From Sphingomonas sp. HMP6 (GTDB lineage Bacteria > Pseudomonadota > Alphaproteobacteria > Sphingomonadales > Sphingomonadaceae): a stretch of 64,000 nucleotides of DNA. The stretch's first letter is position 1; each line of letters opens with the position of its first letter. Under the pieces are notes generated by a model, which was given only the letters and a program-made list of their open reading frames with translations, had not been told where the DNA came from and made no database searches. Shown one piece after another: positions 17,908-26,361 of the stretch. The stretch is from the NCBI RefSeq assembly GCF_013374095.1, contig NZ_AP022672.1, positions 2,497,501-2,561,500 of the forward strand, given 5' to 3'. A program made the position numbers and the translations under genes.

Positions 17908-18852
17908 CTATCGCTTCAGAAAACCCGCCACCGCCGCCGCAACGTCCGGCGAGATCGGCAGCGTCGCATCGCGGTAGGTCGCGATATTCGCCCTGCGATC
18001 GTCGCTCTCGACCGGGCGGAACACATGGTTGATGCCGGGCAGCAGCTTTAGCACCGCCTTGGGCTGGGCGCGCTTCAGCGCCTCAGCATCGGCGACACTC
18101 ACCTGAATGTCGCGCGTGCCTTGCAGGATCAGCACCGGTAGCTTCAGGTTCGCGATCAGTTTCGCCGGATCGTGCGAGAAGAGATCGATCCAATAGCCTT
18201 GGATCGCGTCGGAAAAGATCGCCGGGAGCGGCATCGGCAGCGTCGCCGCAGGCACGCGTTTCCCCGCCTCCAGCGAATCGATCGCGCCGAGCGCGGCGGC
18301 GAGGATCGACGCGTTCGCCGGATTCTCACGGAATTGATCGCGCAGAACGGTCGCCATCGGGCGGCCGATCGCGCTCAGCAGGATGACGCCGCAGAGCCCT
18401 TCGGGCCGTTGCGCCGCGACCAAGGCGACCATCCCGCCCTCGCTATGGCCGAGGAGCCAGACGCATTTGCGGCCGGTACGCGCGCGCGCGACCTTGCTCC
18501 ACGCCTGCACGTCGTCGGCATAGCCGCCGGTCGTCGCGGCATTGGGATCGGCGACTGCCGCCGTGCTGCCGAACAGGCCGCGCTTGTCGATGCGCAGTGT
18601 GGCGATCCCCTTGGCAGCGAGCGCCTCGGCGAGTTGGCGGTACGGTCCGCCCGCGACCCCCAGCGGGCTGTTGCCGTCGCGATCGGTCGGGCCGGAGCCG
18701 GGGATGATCAGTACCAGCGGCCCCTTGGGATCGGGATCGAGCAGCGTTCCGGCGAGCGGCCCTTGTGGCCCCGGCGCGGTCAGTTCGACCGATGCCGAGG
18801 CGGCCGCGGGTGATGCTGCGAATAATGCCGCAATGGCGAGCAAACGTATCAT
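17908..18852 (-). CDS. Secreted alpha/beta hydrolase
   Basis: 314 residues with a signal peptide (about 1-20). The fold markers are the oxyanion region IIPGSGPTDRDGN, the nucleophile elbow GHSEGG (LLGHSEGGMVALVA), the acid in LILQGTRDIQV and the histidine in GINHVFRP. It resembles the serine aminopeptidase/'alpha/beta hydrolase' group; the substrate is unknown. The start is the ATG at 18852, which overlaps the stop of the upstream small membrane protein by 4 nt; a longer frame upstream is a shadow of that gene. It is the last gene of a four-gene operon with an SPFH protein. Confidence 0.9.
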   Translation of the reverse strand: MIRLLAIAALFAASPAAASASVELTAPGPQGPLAGTLLDPDPKGPLVLIIPGSGPTDRDGNSPLGVAGGPYRQLAEALAAKGIATLRIDKRGLFGSTAAVADPNAATTGGYADDVQAWSKVARARTGRKCVWLLGHSEGGMVALVAAQRPEGLCGVILLSAIGRPMATVLRDQFRENPANASILAAALGAIDSLEAGKRVPAATLPMPLPAIFSDAIQGYWIDLFSHDPAKLIANLKLPVLILQGTRDIQVSVADAEALKRAQPKAVLKLLPGINHVFRPVESDDRRANIATYRDATLPISPDVAAAVAGFLKR

Positions 18853-19118
18853 TTGCCGAACCCCCAATGCCAGCGCCAGCCACCCTGCGTCTTGCGGAAA
18901 CAGATCGTCAGGAACGCGGCCGTCAGCGCAACGCCAACAACGACCCGCGCGATCGGATCGGGCATGAAACGGATGTCGAGGATGAGCAGCGCTGCGAAAC
19001 CAAGCGTCAGCGCCCAGCCCTGCCACGTCACCGGCGTCGCGCCGATCCCGAATAGCTTGGGCACGAACCAATAATCGGGTTCGGCTCGGAAATGGTCGAT
19101 TAGATCATCCTTCGTCAT
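18849..19118 (-). CDS. Small membrane protein of the SPFH operon
   Basis: 89 residues: a polar N-terminus (MTKDDLIDHFRAEPDYWFVPK), two predicted helices (about 35-52 and 56-75) and a short basic/aromatic tail. I do not recognise a characterised family. The ATG at 19118 is preceded by AGGAG with about seven bases spacing, which decides the start against a longer frame. It overlaps the ribbon-helix-helix gene upstream by 14 nt and the hydrolase gene downstream by 4 nt. Confidence 0.75.
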   Translation of the reverse strand: MTKDDLIDHFRAEPDYWFVPKLFGIGATPVTWQGWALTLGFAALLILDIRFMPDPIARVVVGVALTAAFLTICFRKTQGGWRWHWGFGK

Positions 19119-19320
19119 CGGAATTCTCCTTCGGCGGCCGCCCGCGCTTGGGTGCCTCGCTATGTGCAACCTTCACTCCCCGCTTGGCGAGCGCCTCGCG
19201 CAGCAGGCATTCGAACTGGGCGTTGACGCTCCGCAGGTCGGCCGCCGCCACCCGCTCGACCGCCGCGTAGAGCGCGGGGTCGAGGCGGAGCGGAAACGCC
19301 TTCTTGGGGGGAGCCGCCAA
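19105..19320 (-). CDS. Arc-like ribbon-helix-helix protein
   Basis: 71 residues. KKAFPLRLDPALYAAVERVAAADLRSVNAQFECLLREAL has the strand-helix-helix spacing of Arc/MetJ-type DNA-binding proteins, followed by a basic tail (KRGRPPKE). The start must be TTG at 19320: an in-frame stop lies just upstream and no ATG follows. The TTG is 12 nt after the SPFH gene's stop and has no clear ribosome-binding site, so translation is probably coupled. It may be an autorepressor of the operon or a stand-alone regulator; no toxin partner is visible. Confidence 0.75.
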   Translation of the reverse strand: MAAPPKKAFPLRLDPALYAAVERVAAADLRSVNAQFECLLREALAKRGVKVAHSEAPKRGRPPKENSDDEG

Positions 19321-19332
19321 CGGACCGGCCGG

Positions 19333-20232
19333 TCAGTAAAGCGTGCCAGCGTTGACGACCGGCTGGGTATCGCGCTCGCCGCACAACACGACCATCAGGT
19401 TCGACACCATCGCCGCGCGCCGTTCGTCATCGAGTTCGACCACGCCTTTCTTCGAGAGCAAGTCGAGCGCCATCTCGACCATGCCGACCGCGCCCTCGAC
19501 CAAGGTCGCTCGCGCCGCGACCACGGCTTGCGCCTGTTGCCGCCGCAGCATCGCGCCGGCAATTTCGGGCGCATAGGCAAGGTGGGTAAAGCCGCATTCG
19601 TCGACCGTGATGCCCGCCGTCACCAGCCGCTCGATGAGTTCGGCGCGCAGTTCGGCTGCCACCTGATCGTGGTTTCCCCGCAGCGTCACTTCCTGATGCT
19701 CGTAATCGTCATACGGATAGCGCGCGCCGATCGTGCGCACCGCCGCCTCGATCTGGACGATCACGAACGCCTTGTAATCGTCGATGTCGAACAGTGCCTG
19801 CGCGGTATCGGTCACGCGCCACACGACTTGCGCTGCGATCTCGATCGGGTTGCCGCGCAGATCGTTGACCTTCAGCCGCTCCGAAATCATGTTGTTGGCA
19901 CGCAGCGACACCTTATTGCGCCCAAGCCACGGCATCAGCCAGCGCAAGCCCGTGTTGCGATCGGTCCCCTTATACGCACCGAACAACGTTATCGCCGTCG
20001 CCTGATTGGGTTGCTGCATGTAGAAACCGCACGCGACAAACAGGAATATCAGGGTTGCGAAGACGATCGTGACCAGCGCGATCGCGGGTGCGCTGGGAAT
20101 GAGCGTCAGCGCGCCGCCGCCCACCGTGAGCGCGAGCAGCATCACCAACAGCATCGCATAACCGCTCGACGTCGACGCATTATGCTCGCGCGACAGCGTC
20201 AGCGCGGTGTTGTGTGTTCCCGACTCAACCAT
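19333..20232 (-). CDS. SPFH/band-7 domain membrane protein
   Basis: 299 residues. Two adjacent N-terminal membrane helices (about 26-46 and 50-72) are followed by a short periplasmic/cytoplasmic linker and an SPFH domain (about 75-230) with [37 protein letters not shown] and [10 protein letters not shown]. The C-terminal helical part includes [22 protein letters not shown], the usual coiled coil. SPFH proteins form membrane microdomain scaffolds or regulate proteases. It is the first gene of the operon with the ribbon-helix-helix, small membrane and hydrolase genes. Confidence 0.9.
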   Translation of the reverse strand: MVESGTHNTALTLSREHNASTSSGYAMLLVMLLALTVGGGALTLIPSAPAIALVTIVFATLIFLFVACGFYMQQPNQATAITLFGAYKGTDRNTGLRWLMPWLGRNKVSLRANNMISERLKVNDLRGNPIEIAAQVVWRVTDTAQALFDIDDYKAFVIVQIEAAVRTIGARYPYDDYEHQEVTLRGNHDQVAAELRAELIERLVTAGITVDECGFTHLAYAPEIAGAMLRRQQAQAVVAARATLVEGAVGMVEMALDLLSKKGVVELDDERRAAMVSNLMVVLCGERDTQPVVNAGTLY

Positions 20233-20296
20233 GAATGCCTCCCGTTAATGCGATATCACATTTATATCGGGATTTTGGGATACGCAAGCGAAATGA

Positions 20297-20330
20297 AAAG
20301 GCCCTCCCGCAGTGCTGCGGAAGGGCCTTT
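20297..20330 (-). terminator. Intrinsic terminator of the tol-pal operon
   Basis: A hairpin with stem AAAGGCCCTxxCGCAG / CTGCxxGAGGGCCTTTT in the minus-strand sense, ending in a T run, 20 nt beyond the pal stop. This is a good rho-independent terminator for the operon. Confidence 0.85.
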
Positions 20331-20349
20331 GCGTCGCCGAAAGGGGCGC

Positions 20350-20850
20350 TTAGTTCAGGACGATCGTCACCGCGCGACGGTTCTGCGCGAGGCTGGCTTC
20401 GTCAGATCCCAGTGCCAGCGGCCGTTCCTTGCCGTAGCTGATCGTCGAAATGCGGCCCGGCGCGACGCCGCGTGCCGCGAGGTAATTCTTCGCGGCGAGC
20501 GCGCGGCGGTCACCCAGCGCAAGGTTGTATTCGCGGGTGCCGCGCTCGTCGCAATGCCCCTCGAGGCTCACCGGCACATTGGGGTAGCGCGAGAGCCATG
20601 CCGCCTGGCTATCGAGGATCGCGCGGGCGCGGTCGTCGATGCTGAAGCTGTCGAGCGCGAAATTGACCGTGTTGCTGGTGACCGAGCGTTCGAAATCGCC
20701 GCGCGAGCCGGGCGCGAAGCCCCCCGCGCCAGTGCCTTGATCGGTCGGCATGTTGCCGGGGGCGGGCGGGATATAGGCGGGCGGCTTCTTGGCGCAGGCG
20801 GCGACGAACAGCGTCGTTGCCAGCAGAAGGGCGGTGGTCAGTTTTGCCAT
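20350..20850 (-). CDS. pal: Peptidoglycan-associated lipoprotein Pal
   Basis: 166 residues. The N-terminus is a lipoprotein signal with lipobox ending FVAAC, lipidated Cys19, placing it in the outer membrane. After a Pro/Gly-rich linker comes an OmpA-like peptidoglycan-binding domain, with SLEGHCDERGTREYNLALGDRRA being the diagnostic segment. Pal binds peptidoglycan and TolB. The start is the ATG at 20850; a longer frame reaches back into tolB and is not used. It is the last gene of the Tol-Pal operon and is followed by a terminator. Confidence 0.96.
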   Translation of the reverse strand: MAKLTTALLLATTLFVAACAKKPPAYIPPAPGNMPTDQGTGAGGFAPGSRGDFERSVTSNTVNFALDSFSIDDRARAILDSQAAWLSRYPNVPVSLEGHCDERGTREYNLALGDRRALAAKNYLAARGVAPGRISTISYGKERPLALGSDEASLAQNRRAVTIVLN

Positions 20851-20884
20851 ATCGGCTTCTCCCAGGGTTGATCGGAATTTAGGC

Positions 20885-22270
20885 TCAGGGGCGTAACGGT
20901 CCCCAAGCCGGATCGGATCCATCGAGGCGCGTAGGAATGCGGCGCAAATTGACGCCGGTCAAATCGACCGACCACAGATCCGCACGCCCACTGCCCCCGC
21001 CGGTCGAGCGGAAGAACATCAGCACGCGGCCATTGGGCGACCAGCTCGGCGCTTCATCCTGTGCGCCTTCGGTCAGCAATTGTTCGTTGCCGCCCGCCGG
21101 GCTCATTACGCCGATGCGGAAGCTGCCGCCCAATTTGGTGAAAGCGATCAAATTGCCGCGCGGGCTCCATACCGGGGTCGCATAGCGGCCGCTGCCGAAG
21201 CTGATCCGCTGCTGCTGTGACCCATCGGCGTTCATCACATAGAGTTGCTGCGTGCCGGAACGATCGCTTTCGAACACGATCCGCCCGCCATCGGGCGAAT
21301 AGGTGCCGCCGGTGTCGATGCCCGGCGAATCGGTCAGCCGCTGCGGCGTACCCCCGCCGAAGGCGACGCGGTAGACATCGGTATTGCCGCCCACCGCCAT
21401 CGAGAACAGCACCCAGCGCCCGTCAGGCGACACGCGCGGTGCGAAGGTGAGGTTGGTGTTGGGCACCAGCAGCCGCTGCCGCTTCGACGCGATGTCATAG
21501 ACATAGATCGCCGGACGATCGTCGAGATAGCTCATGTAGACGATCGAGCGCTGATCGGGCGAGAAGCGCGGCGTCAGCGCGATCGCCTGGCCGTTGGTGA
21601 GGAAGGTGTGATTTTCGCCGTCCTGGTCCATCAAGGCGAGCCGCTTGATGCGCTTGCCCTTGGGGCCGGTCTCCGAGACATAGACGACGCGGCTGTCGAA
21701 ATAGGGACCTTCCCCGGTCAGTTTCGAATAGATCATATCGGCGCATTTATGCCCGGCACGCCGCCAGTCGGCGGGCGCCACCACAAACCCCTGCCGCGCG
21801 AGTTCGCGGCGCGAGAAGACGTCGTAGAGGTAGCAGCCGACGGTGAGCGTCCCGTCACCATTGGCGCGGATAAAGCCCTGCACCAGTGCCGATGCGCCCG
21901 CCGGGCCCCAATAGTCGAAGGTCGGGGCGGTCACTTCCGGGTAGTCGACGGCCTTCACACCCGCTTCGAGCGGCTTGAACAGCCCGGAATTCCGCAAGTC
22001 GGTCGAGACGATCTGTGCGAGTTGCTGGCCCAGCACATCGGTGCGCCCGGCAGGCGTGTTGGCGACTTCGGCGGTCGGCATGACCGGAACAGCGATGCCG
22101 AGCGGGGCGGAGACGCCGCCGACGACATCGACCACCAATTCGCCTTGCTGCTGCGGGTCGGTCGTACCGGATGGCGCAGGCGGCGGGGCCGGTGCGGTCT
22201 GCGCTTGCGCTCCGGCAGCGGACGCCACCAGCGCGAGCGCGAAGATCGTCTTGTGGAGCATCGTGGTCAT
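20885..22270 (-). CDS. tolB: Tol-Pal system beta-propeller protein TolB
   Basis: 461 residues with a signal peptide (about 1-23, ending AQA). An N-terminal alpha/beta domain (to about 200) is followed by a six-bladed propeller seen as repeated blade motifs such as SPDQRSIVYMSY, SPDGRWVLFSM, SPDGGRIVFESD, SPRGNLIAFTK and SPNGRVLMFF. TolB is periplasmic and links Pal to the TolA/TolQR motor. ATGs at codons 1 and 4 are both possible starts. It begins 3 nt after the tolA stop. Confidence 0.96.
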   Translation of the reverse strand: MTTMLHKTIFALALVASAAGAQAQTAPAPPPAPSGTTDPQQQGELVVDVVGGVSAPLGIAVPVMPTAEVANTPAGRTDVLGQQLAQIVSTDLRNSGLFKPLEAGVKAVDYPEVTAPTFDYWGPAGASALVQGFIRANGDGTLTVGCYLYDVFSRRELARQGFVVAPADWRRAGHKCADMIYSKLTGEGPYFDSRVVYVSETGPKGKRIKRLALMDQDGENHTFLTNGQAIALTPRFSPDQRSIVYMSYLDDRPAIYVYDIASKRQRLLVPNTNLTFAPRVSPDGRWVLFSMAVGGNTDVYRVAFGGGTPQRLTDSPGIDTGGTYSPDGGRIVFESDRSGTQQLYVMNADGSQQQRISFGSGRYATPVWSPRGNLIAFTKLGGSFRIGVMSPAGGNEQLLTEGAQDEAPSWSPNGRVLMFFRSTGGGSGRADLWSVDLTGVNLRRIPTRLDGSDPAWGPLRP

Positions 22271-22273
22271 TCC

Positions 22274-23203
22274 TCAACCCGGAAGTTTGTAGCGCAGCTT
22301 AAAGGTCTTCCACCCGCGCGGCACGTCGTAAAGCTCGGGCGGAAGCCCACGCAGTGGCGCGCAGCCCGAAAAAGTCGCGATGGCGTTGCGATCGACCGCA
22401 TCGACATAGCGCCGATTCTCGTCATCGACCCCGCCATGATCGTCGGACACGCTGGGCCGTGCCGCGAGTGAGCCATCACGATTGAGCGACAGCGCGATCG
22501 TCACGACGATCCGCGATGCACCTGGGCCGGGATTGACCTGGCGATCGGCGCACGGCTGCACCTGCCGCCGGATCGCCGAGCCGATATCGGCGGCAGCCTT
22601 GGCATCCATCGTCGCGCCGGGGGCGGCAGCGGGCGATTTCGCCTTGGACGGCGTCTGCGATAGCCCTTTGCGGAAATCGTCGTCGAGCAGCGAGCCCGTT
22701 GCCTTCGCCTTGGTCGCGTTGGGATTGGACCCCGCCGCCTTGCCCGCAGCCACGGCCTTGACCGGGCGCGCGCTCGGCGAGACCGGAGCAGCCTTCGCCT
22801 TTTCGGGCCTTTCCGCGACGACCGGCTTTTTCACCGGCGGCACCGGTTTGGGCGCAGGCTTTGGCGCTGGCTTGGGTACCGGCGCTGGCTTGGGTACCGG
22901 CGCGGGCTCTGGTTTGGCCGGCTGCGGCTTGGGCGGCGCGGGTTCGGGCGCTGGCTCGGGTTCGGCAGCCGGGGGCGGCGCATCGTCGGGCGGGCCGGGA
23001 TCGGGCGCGGTCGATTGCGCGGGCGGCTCGGGCGCCGGGGGTGCCCGCTGATCGAGCGCGACGTCGTCGACCAGCGACACTTCGATCGGTTTGGGGGTGG
23101 GGAGCGGCACGGGCTTGGCCGACCACACGACCGAGAGGATCGCGAACAGCGCGACATGGCCGACCGCGGCCACGGCAAGTCCGACACCCTCGTTCTTAGT
23201 CAT
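22274..23203 (-). CDS. tolA: TolA-like cell envelope protein
   Basis: 309 residues: one N-terminal membrane helix (about 8-28), a long Pro/Ala/Lys/Glu-rich domain (about 45-190; repeated PKPAPVPKPAP units) that would span the periplasm as an extended rod, and a C-terminal TolA/TonB-like domain (about 200-309; ADIGSAIRRQVQPCADRQVNPG). Identity rests mainly on position between tolR and tolB. The proline-rich repeats differ from the alanine-rich helix of E. coli TolA but are common in sphingomonads. Confidence 0.9.
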   Translation of the reverse strand: MTKNEGVGLAVAAVGHVALFAILSVVWSAKPVPLPTPKPIEVSLVDDVALDQRAPPAPEPPAQSTAPDPGPPDDAPPPAAEPEPAPEPAPPKPQPAKPEPAPVPKPAPVPKPAPKPAPKPVPPVKKPVVAERPEKAKAAPVSPSARPVKAVAAGKAAGSNPNATKAKATGSLLDDDFRKGLSQTPSKAKSPAAAPGATMDAKAAADIGSAIRRQVQPCADRQVNPGPGASRIVVTIALSLNRDGSLAARPSVSDDHGGVDDENRRYVDAVDRNAIATFSGCAPLRGLPPELYDVPRGWKTFKLRYKLPG

Positions 23204-23215
23204 TGCGAGGCCGCG

Positions 23216-23653
<438 letters not shown>

Positions 23654-23654
23654 G

Positions 23655-24356
23655 CTAGCGCTTCACCTCACTCTCGAGCTGACGGCTCAGGGTCGCGTGA
23701 AAGCCGTCGGCGAAGCGGTTGAGGCGTGCTTCGATGCGGTTGATGCCGTGGCTGAAGCGATTGTAGGCGATCACCGCCGGGATGGCCGCGAACAGGCCGA
23801 TCGCGGTCGCGAACAGCGCCTCAGCGATGCCCGGCGCGACCACCGCCAGCGAGGTGTTCTGCGCCGCCGCGATGCTGGTGAAGCTGCGCATGATCCCCCA
23901 CACGGTACCGAACAGTCCGACGAAGGGGGCAACCGAGCCGACCGTCGCGAGGATGTTCAAGCGATCCGACAGCGCATCGATCTCGCCCGCGACCGCCGCG
24001 CCCATCGCGGTTGCCAGCCGCTCGCGCGTGCCGCCGCGATCGACCTGGCCACCAGCAGTCGAGCGGCGCCATTCGGCCACGCCCGCCGCGAACACCTTGG
24101 CGATCGGCAAGTCGCTCTCGCCTTCTTGTCTGTGGAAGGCGTCGATATCCTCGGCCTTCCAGAAATCGCGTTCGAAGCGCGCGATCTGATGACGCGTGCG
24201 GCCGAGCTTGCGCACGAAAGTAAAGATGATCCCCCAGGTCCAGATGCTGGCAAGCAGCAGCCCGACCATCACGACCTGCACCACCGGATCGGCATGGAGA
24301 AAAATCCCGATCGGCGACAAGCTCGTCGCATCGGTGTTGAGGGCAAGGCTGCTCAC
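23655..24356 (-). CDS. tolQ: Tol-Pal system proton channel TolQ
   Basis: 233 residues, MotA/TolQ/ExbB family, with three membrane helices: near residues 18-38, then LATVGSVAPFVGLFGTVWGI and the following IAEALFATAIGLFAAIPAVIAYN. The start is taken as the GTG at 24356 (VSSLALNTDATSLSP): it overlaps the ybgC stop by 4 nt (GTGA), and the family usually begins here. The longer ATG frame would intrude into ybgC by about 50 nt. Confidence 0.94.
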   Translation of the reverse strand: MSSLALNTDATSLSPIGIFLHADPVVQVVMVGLLLASIWTWGIIFTFVRKLGRTRHQIARFERDFWKAEDIDAFHRQEGESDLPIAKVFAAGVAEWRRSTAGGQVDRGGTRERLATAMGAAVAGEIDALSDRLNILATVGSVAPFVGLFGTVWGIMRSFTSIAAAQNTSLAVVAPGIAEALFATAIGLFAAIPAVIAYNRFSHGINRIEARLNRFADGFHATLSRQLESEVKR

Positions 24357-24820
24357 GAAAAACTGTCCCCTGATTCCATCACGCGGGCAAACGCCGCGAT
24401 CCATTGCTTGGGCTGGCGTTGCGGCCGCCCCGCTGCGCCGACCAACGCCGCCGTCACCTTGGCTTCGGTCAACACCACACCACCGCGCATGACTCGTTGC
24501 TGAATATCAACCGAGGCAGCGCGGACTTGGACGAGGCGTGTCAGCACGACCAACGCATCATCGAGCTTGGCGGGGGCACGGTAGCGAATGTCGAGCGCGG
24601 TCACCGCATACGCCCCGCCGCCCGCCTCCTGATGGCCGCGCTGATCGATCCCCGCCAGCTGCAACATGTCGGACCGCGCGCGCTCCATGTAGCGCAGATA
24701 GTTGGCGTGATAGACGATCCCCGAAAGATCGGTGTCCTCGAAATAGACGCGGATCGGGAAGCGGTGCTCGCCCGCGACGATGCGGCCCGTGGCGGGCATA
24801 TCGAGGTCGGGTGACGGCAT
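24353..24820 (-). CDS. ybgC: Acyl-CoA thioesterase YbgC, tol-pal associated
   Basis: 155 residues with a hotdog fold. The catalytic segment is VYFEDTDLSGIVYHANYLRYMERARSD, with the conserved Asp. YbgC enzymes hydrolyse short-chain or ACP-bound acyl thioesters and are encoded first in tol-pal operons. The ATG at 24820 is preceded by AGAGGA. A second Met seven codons in is possible. The frame continues upstream for 260 codons as a shadow. It shares its promoter region with the divergent membrane-protein/HTH/ABC operon. Confidence 0.93.
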   Translation of the reverse strand: MPSPDLDMPATGRIVAGEHRFPIRVYFEDTDLSGIVYHANYLRYMERARSDMLQLAGIDQRGHQEAGGGAYAVTALDIRYRAPAKLDDALVVLTRLVQVRAASVDIQQRVMRGGVVLTEAKVTAALVGAAGRPQRQPKQWIAAFARVMESGDSFS

Positions 24821-24898
24821 GGCCTCGTCCTCTAACGGCACGGGATGCCCGCGCAAACCCCCGGCGCGCGCGAAACGAGGCTTGCGCACATGGAACTC

Positions 24899-24918
24899 AC
24901 AGGTTACATGTAACCTGT
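24899..24918. promoter_or_regulatory. Perfect 20-bp palindrome, candidate operator
   Basis: ACAGGTTACATGTAACCTGT is fully self-complementary; flanking TCAC and GGTGA extend the dyad loosely. It lies 26 nt before the ATG at 24944 and 79 nt before the ybgC start. Its size and position suit a dimeric repressor site, with the HTH protein at 25364-25597 the nearest candidate. An ATG-like or stop context in coding terms is absent, so it is not explained by coding constraint. Confidence 0.6.
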
Positions 24919-24943
24919 AGGTGACTAACAAGGGACTGCCATT

Positions 24944-25363
24944 ATGGATTTGATCGACCTCGCCGAACGCAAGGCGCACGCGCGTGCGCTCGGCCTTTAT
25001 GTTTTTGCGGCCTTCACCGTCCTCTTCCTCGCCTTGACCTTTTCGGCGTGGCGGCCGGAATTCTTCCAGGGGATGTGGTTGAGCTTCACCCTTATTTCGG
25101 CGCTCTTGGTTTCGCCGCTGGCGACCCGCCTGAAGCGTGGCCCGCTCGCGCAATTGCTTGAGGATGAAGTGACGCGCGAGCATCGCAGGCTGAGCAGCGT
25201 GAGCGGGTTCTGGGCCGGGCTGGTCGCCGGCGTGGCGATGCTTGCGGCTGGCAGTGTCCCCGGACTGATTTCGGCGAGCGACAGTGCGCGAATCATCTTC
25301 ACCGCCGCGATCGTGGTGGCACAAGTACATCTCGCGACCCTCGAACTCAGGGCTGCGCGCTGA
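24944..25363 (+). CDS. Membrane protein preceding an HTH regulator
   Basis: 139 residues with about four predicted helices in two pairs (about 18-55 and 85-130) and a charged loop (LEDEVTREHRRLSS) between. I recognise no characterised family, but small multi-helix proteins directly before YozG-like HTH genes are common in alphaproteobacteria. AAGGGA lies eight bases before the ATG. Its stop is directly followed by the next gene's ATG (TGAATG). Confidence 0.75.
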   Translation: MDLIDLAERKAHARALGLYVFAAFTVLFLALTFSAWRPEFFQGMWLSFTLISALLVSPLATRLKRGPLAQLLEDEVTREHRRLSSVSGFWAGLVAGVAMLAAGSVPGLISASDSARIIFTAAIVVAQVHLATLELRAAR

Positions 25364-25597
25364 ATGGCCGAAATCCTGCACAACACCCTGAAGGCCGAAC
25401 GCGAGCGGCTCGACCTGACGCAGGCGGCGCTGGCCGAGTGCGTCGGGGTGAGCCGCAAGACGATCAACACCGTAGAAAACGGCGTTTTCATCCCGTCCAC
25501 CATTCTCGCGCTCAAGCTCGCGGCAGCGCTCGATCGTCCGGTCGAGGTGCTGTTCCGGCTGGACGGCCCGGGTGTATCGCTTAAACAGGACACATGA
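25364..25597 (+). CDS. XRE-family helix-turn-helix regulator, short form
   Basis: 77 residues, nearly all of it one HTH domain: RLDLTQAALAECVGVSRKTI is the helix-turn-helix, followed by NTVENGVFIPSTILALKLAAAL and a short FRLDG tail, as in YozG-like regulators. It has no sensor domain, so it may respond through the membrane protein encoded just upstream or act as an autorepressor. Its stop overlaps the ABC ATPase ATG by 4 nt. Confidence 0.88.
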   Translation: MAEILHNTLKAERERLDLTQAALAECVGVSRKTINTVENGVFIPSTILALKLAAALDRPVEVLFRLDGPGVSLKQDT

Positions 25598-26361
25598 TCG
25601 AACCCGCACCCCTGCCCGCCTTGCGTATCCGTGGCCTGGCCAAGGCGTTCGACAAGCCCGTCATCGCCGGGCTCGACCTCGAGATCGCGGCAGGACAGCT
25701 TTACGCGCTGCTCGGGCCGAATGGGGCGGGCAAGACCACGACGCTACGGATGGTCGCGGGGCTGGCCAAGCCCGATGCCGGGTCGATTCACATCTTCGGC
25801 GTCGACGCCTTGCGCGATCCGCTCGCCGCCAAGGCGATCACCGCCTGGCTGCCCGATGAGGCGATGCTGTACGACAAGCTCTCGCCGCTCGAATATCTCG
25901 CCTTCGTCGCGGGGCTATGGCGGATGGACCCGCAGCATGCCGCCGCCGAGGCCGACAGGCTGCTCCACTGGCTCGACCTGTGGGAGCAACGCGATACGCG
26001 CTGCGAGGGCTTTTCGCGCGGGATGAAGCAGAAGGTCGCACTGGCCGGCGCGCTGATCCACGATCCCAAATTGCTGATCCTCGACGAGCCGCTGACCGGG
26101 CTCGACGCGAGCATGGCGCGATCGGTAAAAGACGCCCTTCGGGCTCAGGTCGATGCGGGGAAGACCGTGATCGTCACCACGCACATCCTGGAAGTGGCCG
26201 AGCGCATGGCCGACCGGATCGGCATCATCGGCGGCGGCAAGCTGCTGGCCGAAGGCACGCTCGACGAATTGCGCGAGAGTGCGGGGACCGCGGGGATGAC
26301 GCTGGAAGACACCTTCATCCGGTTGACCGACCCGGCCGCGCACGCGGTTTCGCCCGCATGA
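25594..26361 (+). CDS. ABC transporter ATP-binding protein
   Basis: A 255-residue ABC ATPase: Walker A GPNGAGKTT (about 42-50), signature GFSRGMKQKVALA, Walker B LLILDEPLTGLD and switch histidine in TTHILE. The profile is that of ABC-2 type exporters for drugs, antibiotics or ions. It is coupled to the HTH gene before it and to the permease gene after it, both by 4-nt overlaps. Confidence 0.94.
   Translation: MIEPAPLPALRIRGLAKAFDKPVIAGLDLEIAAGQLYALLGPNGAGKTTTLRMVAGLAKPDAGSIHIFGVDALRDPLAAKAITAWLPDEAMLYDKLSPLEYLAFVAGLWRMDPQHAAAEADRLLHWLDLWEQRDTRCEGFSRGMKQKVALAGALIHDPKLLILDEPLTGLDASMARSVKDALRAQVDAGKTVIVTTHILEVAERMADRIGIIGGGKLLAEGTLDELRESAGTAGMTLEDTFIRLTDPAAHAVSPA

Noticed and set aside
21245..22471. 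408-codon frame antisense to tolB
   Set aside because: Shadow of tolB, whose propeller repeats are unmistakable.
24821..25609. N-terminal extension of ybgC by 260 codons
   Set aside because: It overlaps the membrane-protein and HTH genes antisense; the YbgC domain and its ribosome-binding site begin at 24820.
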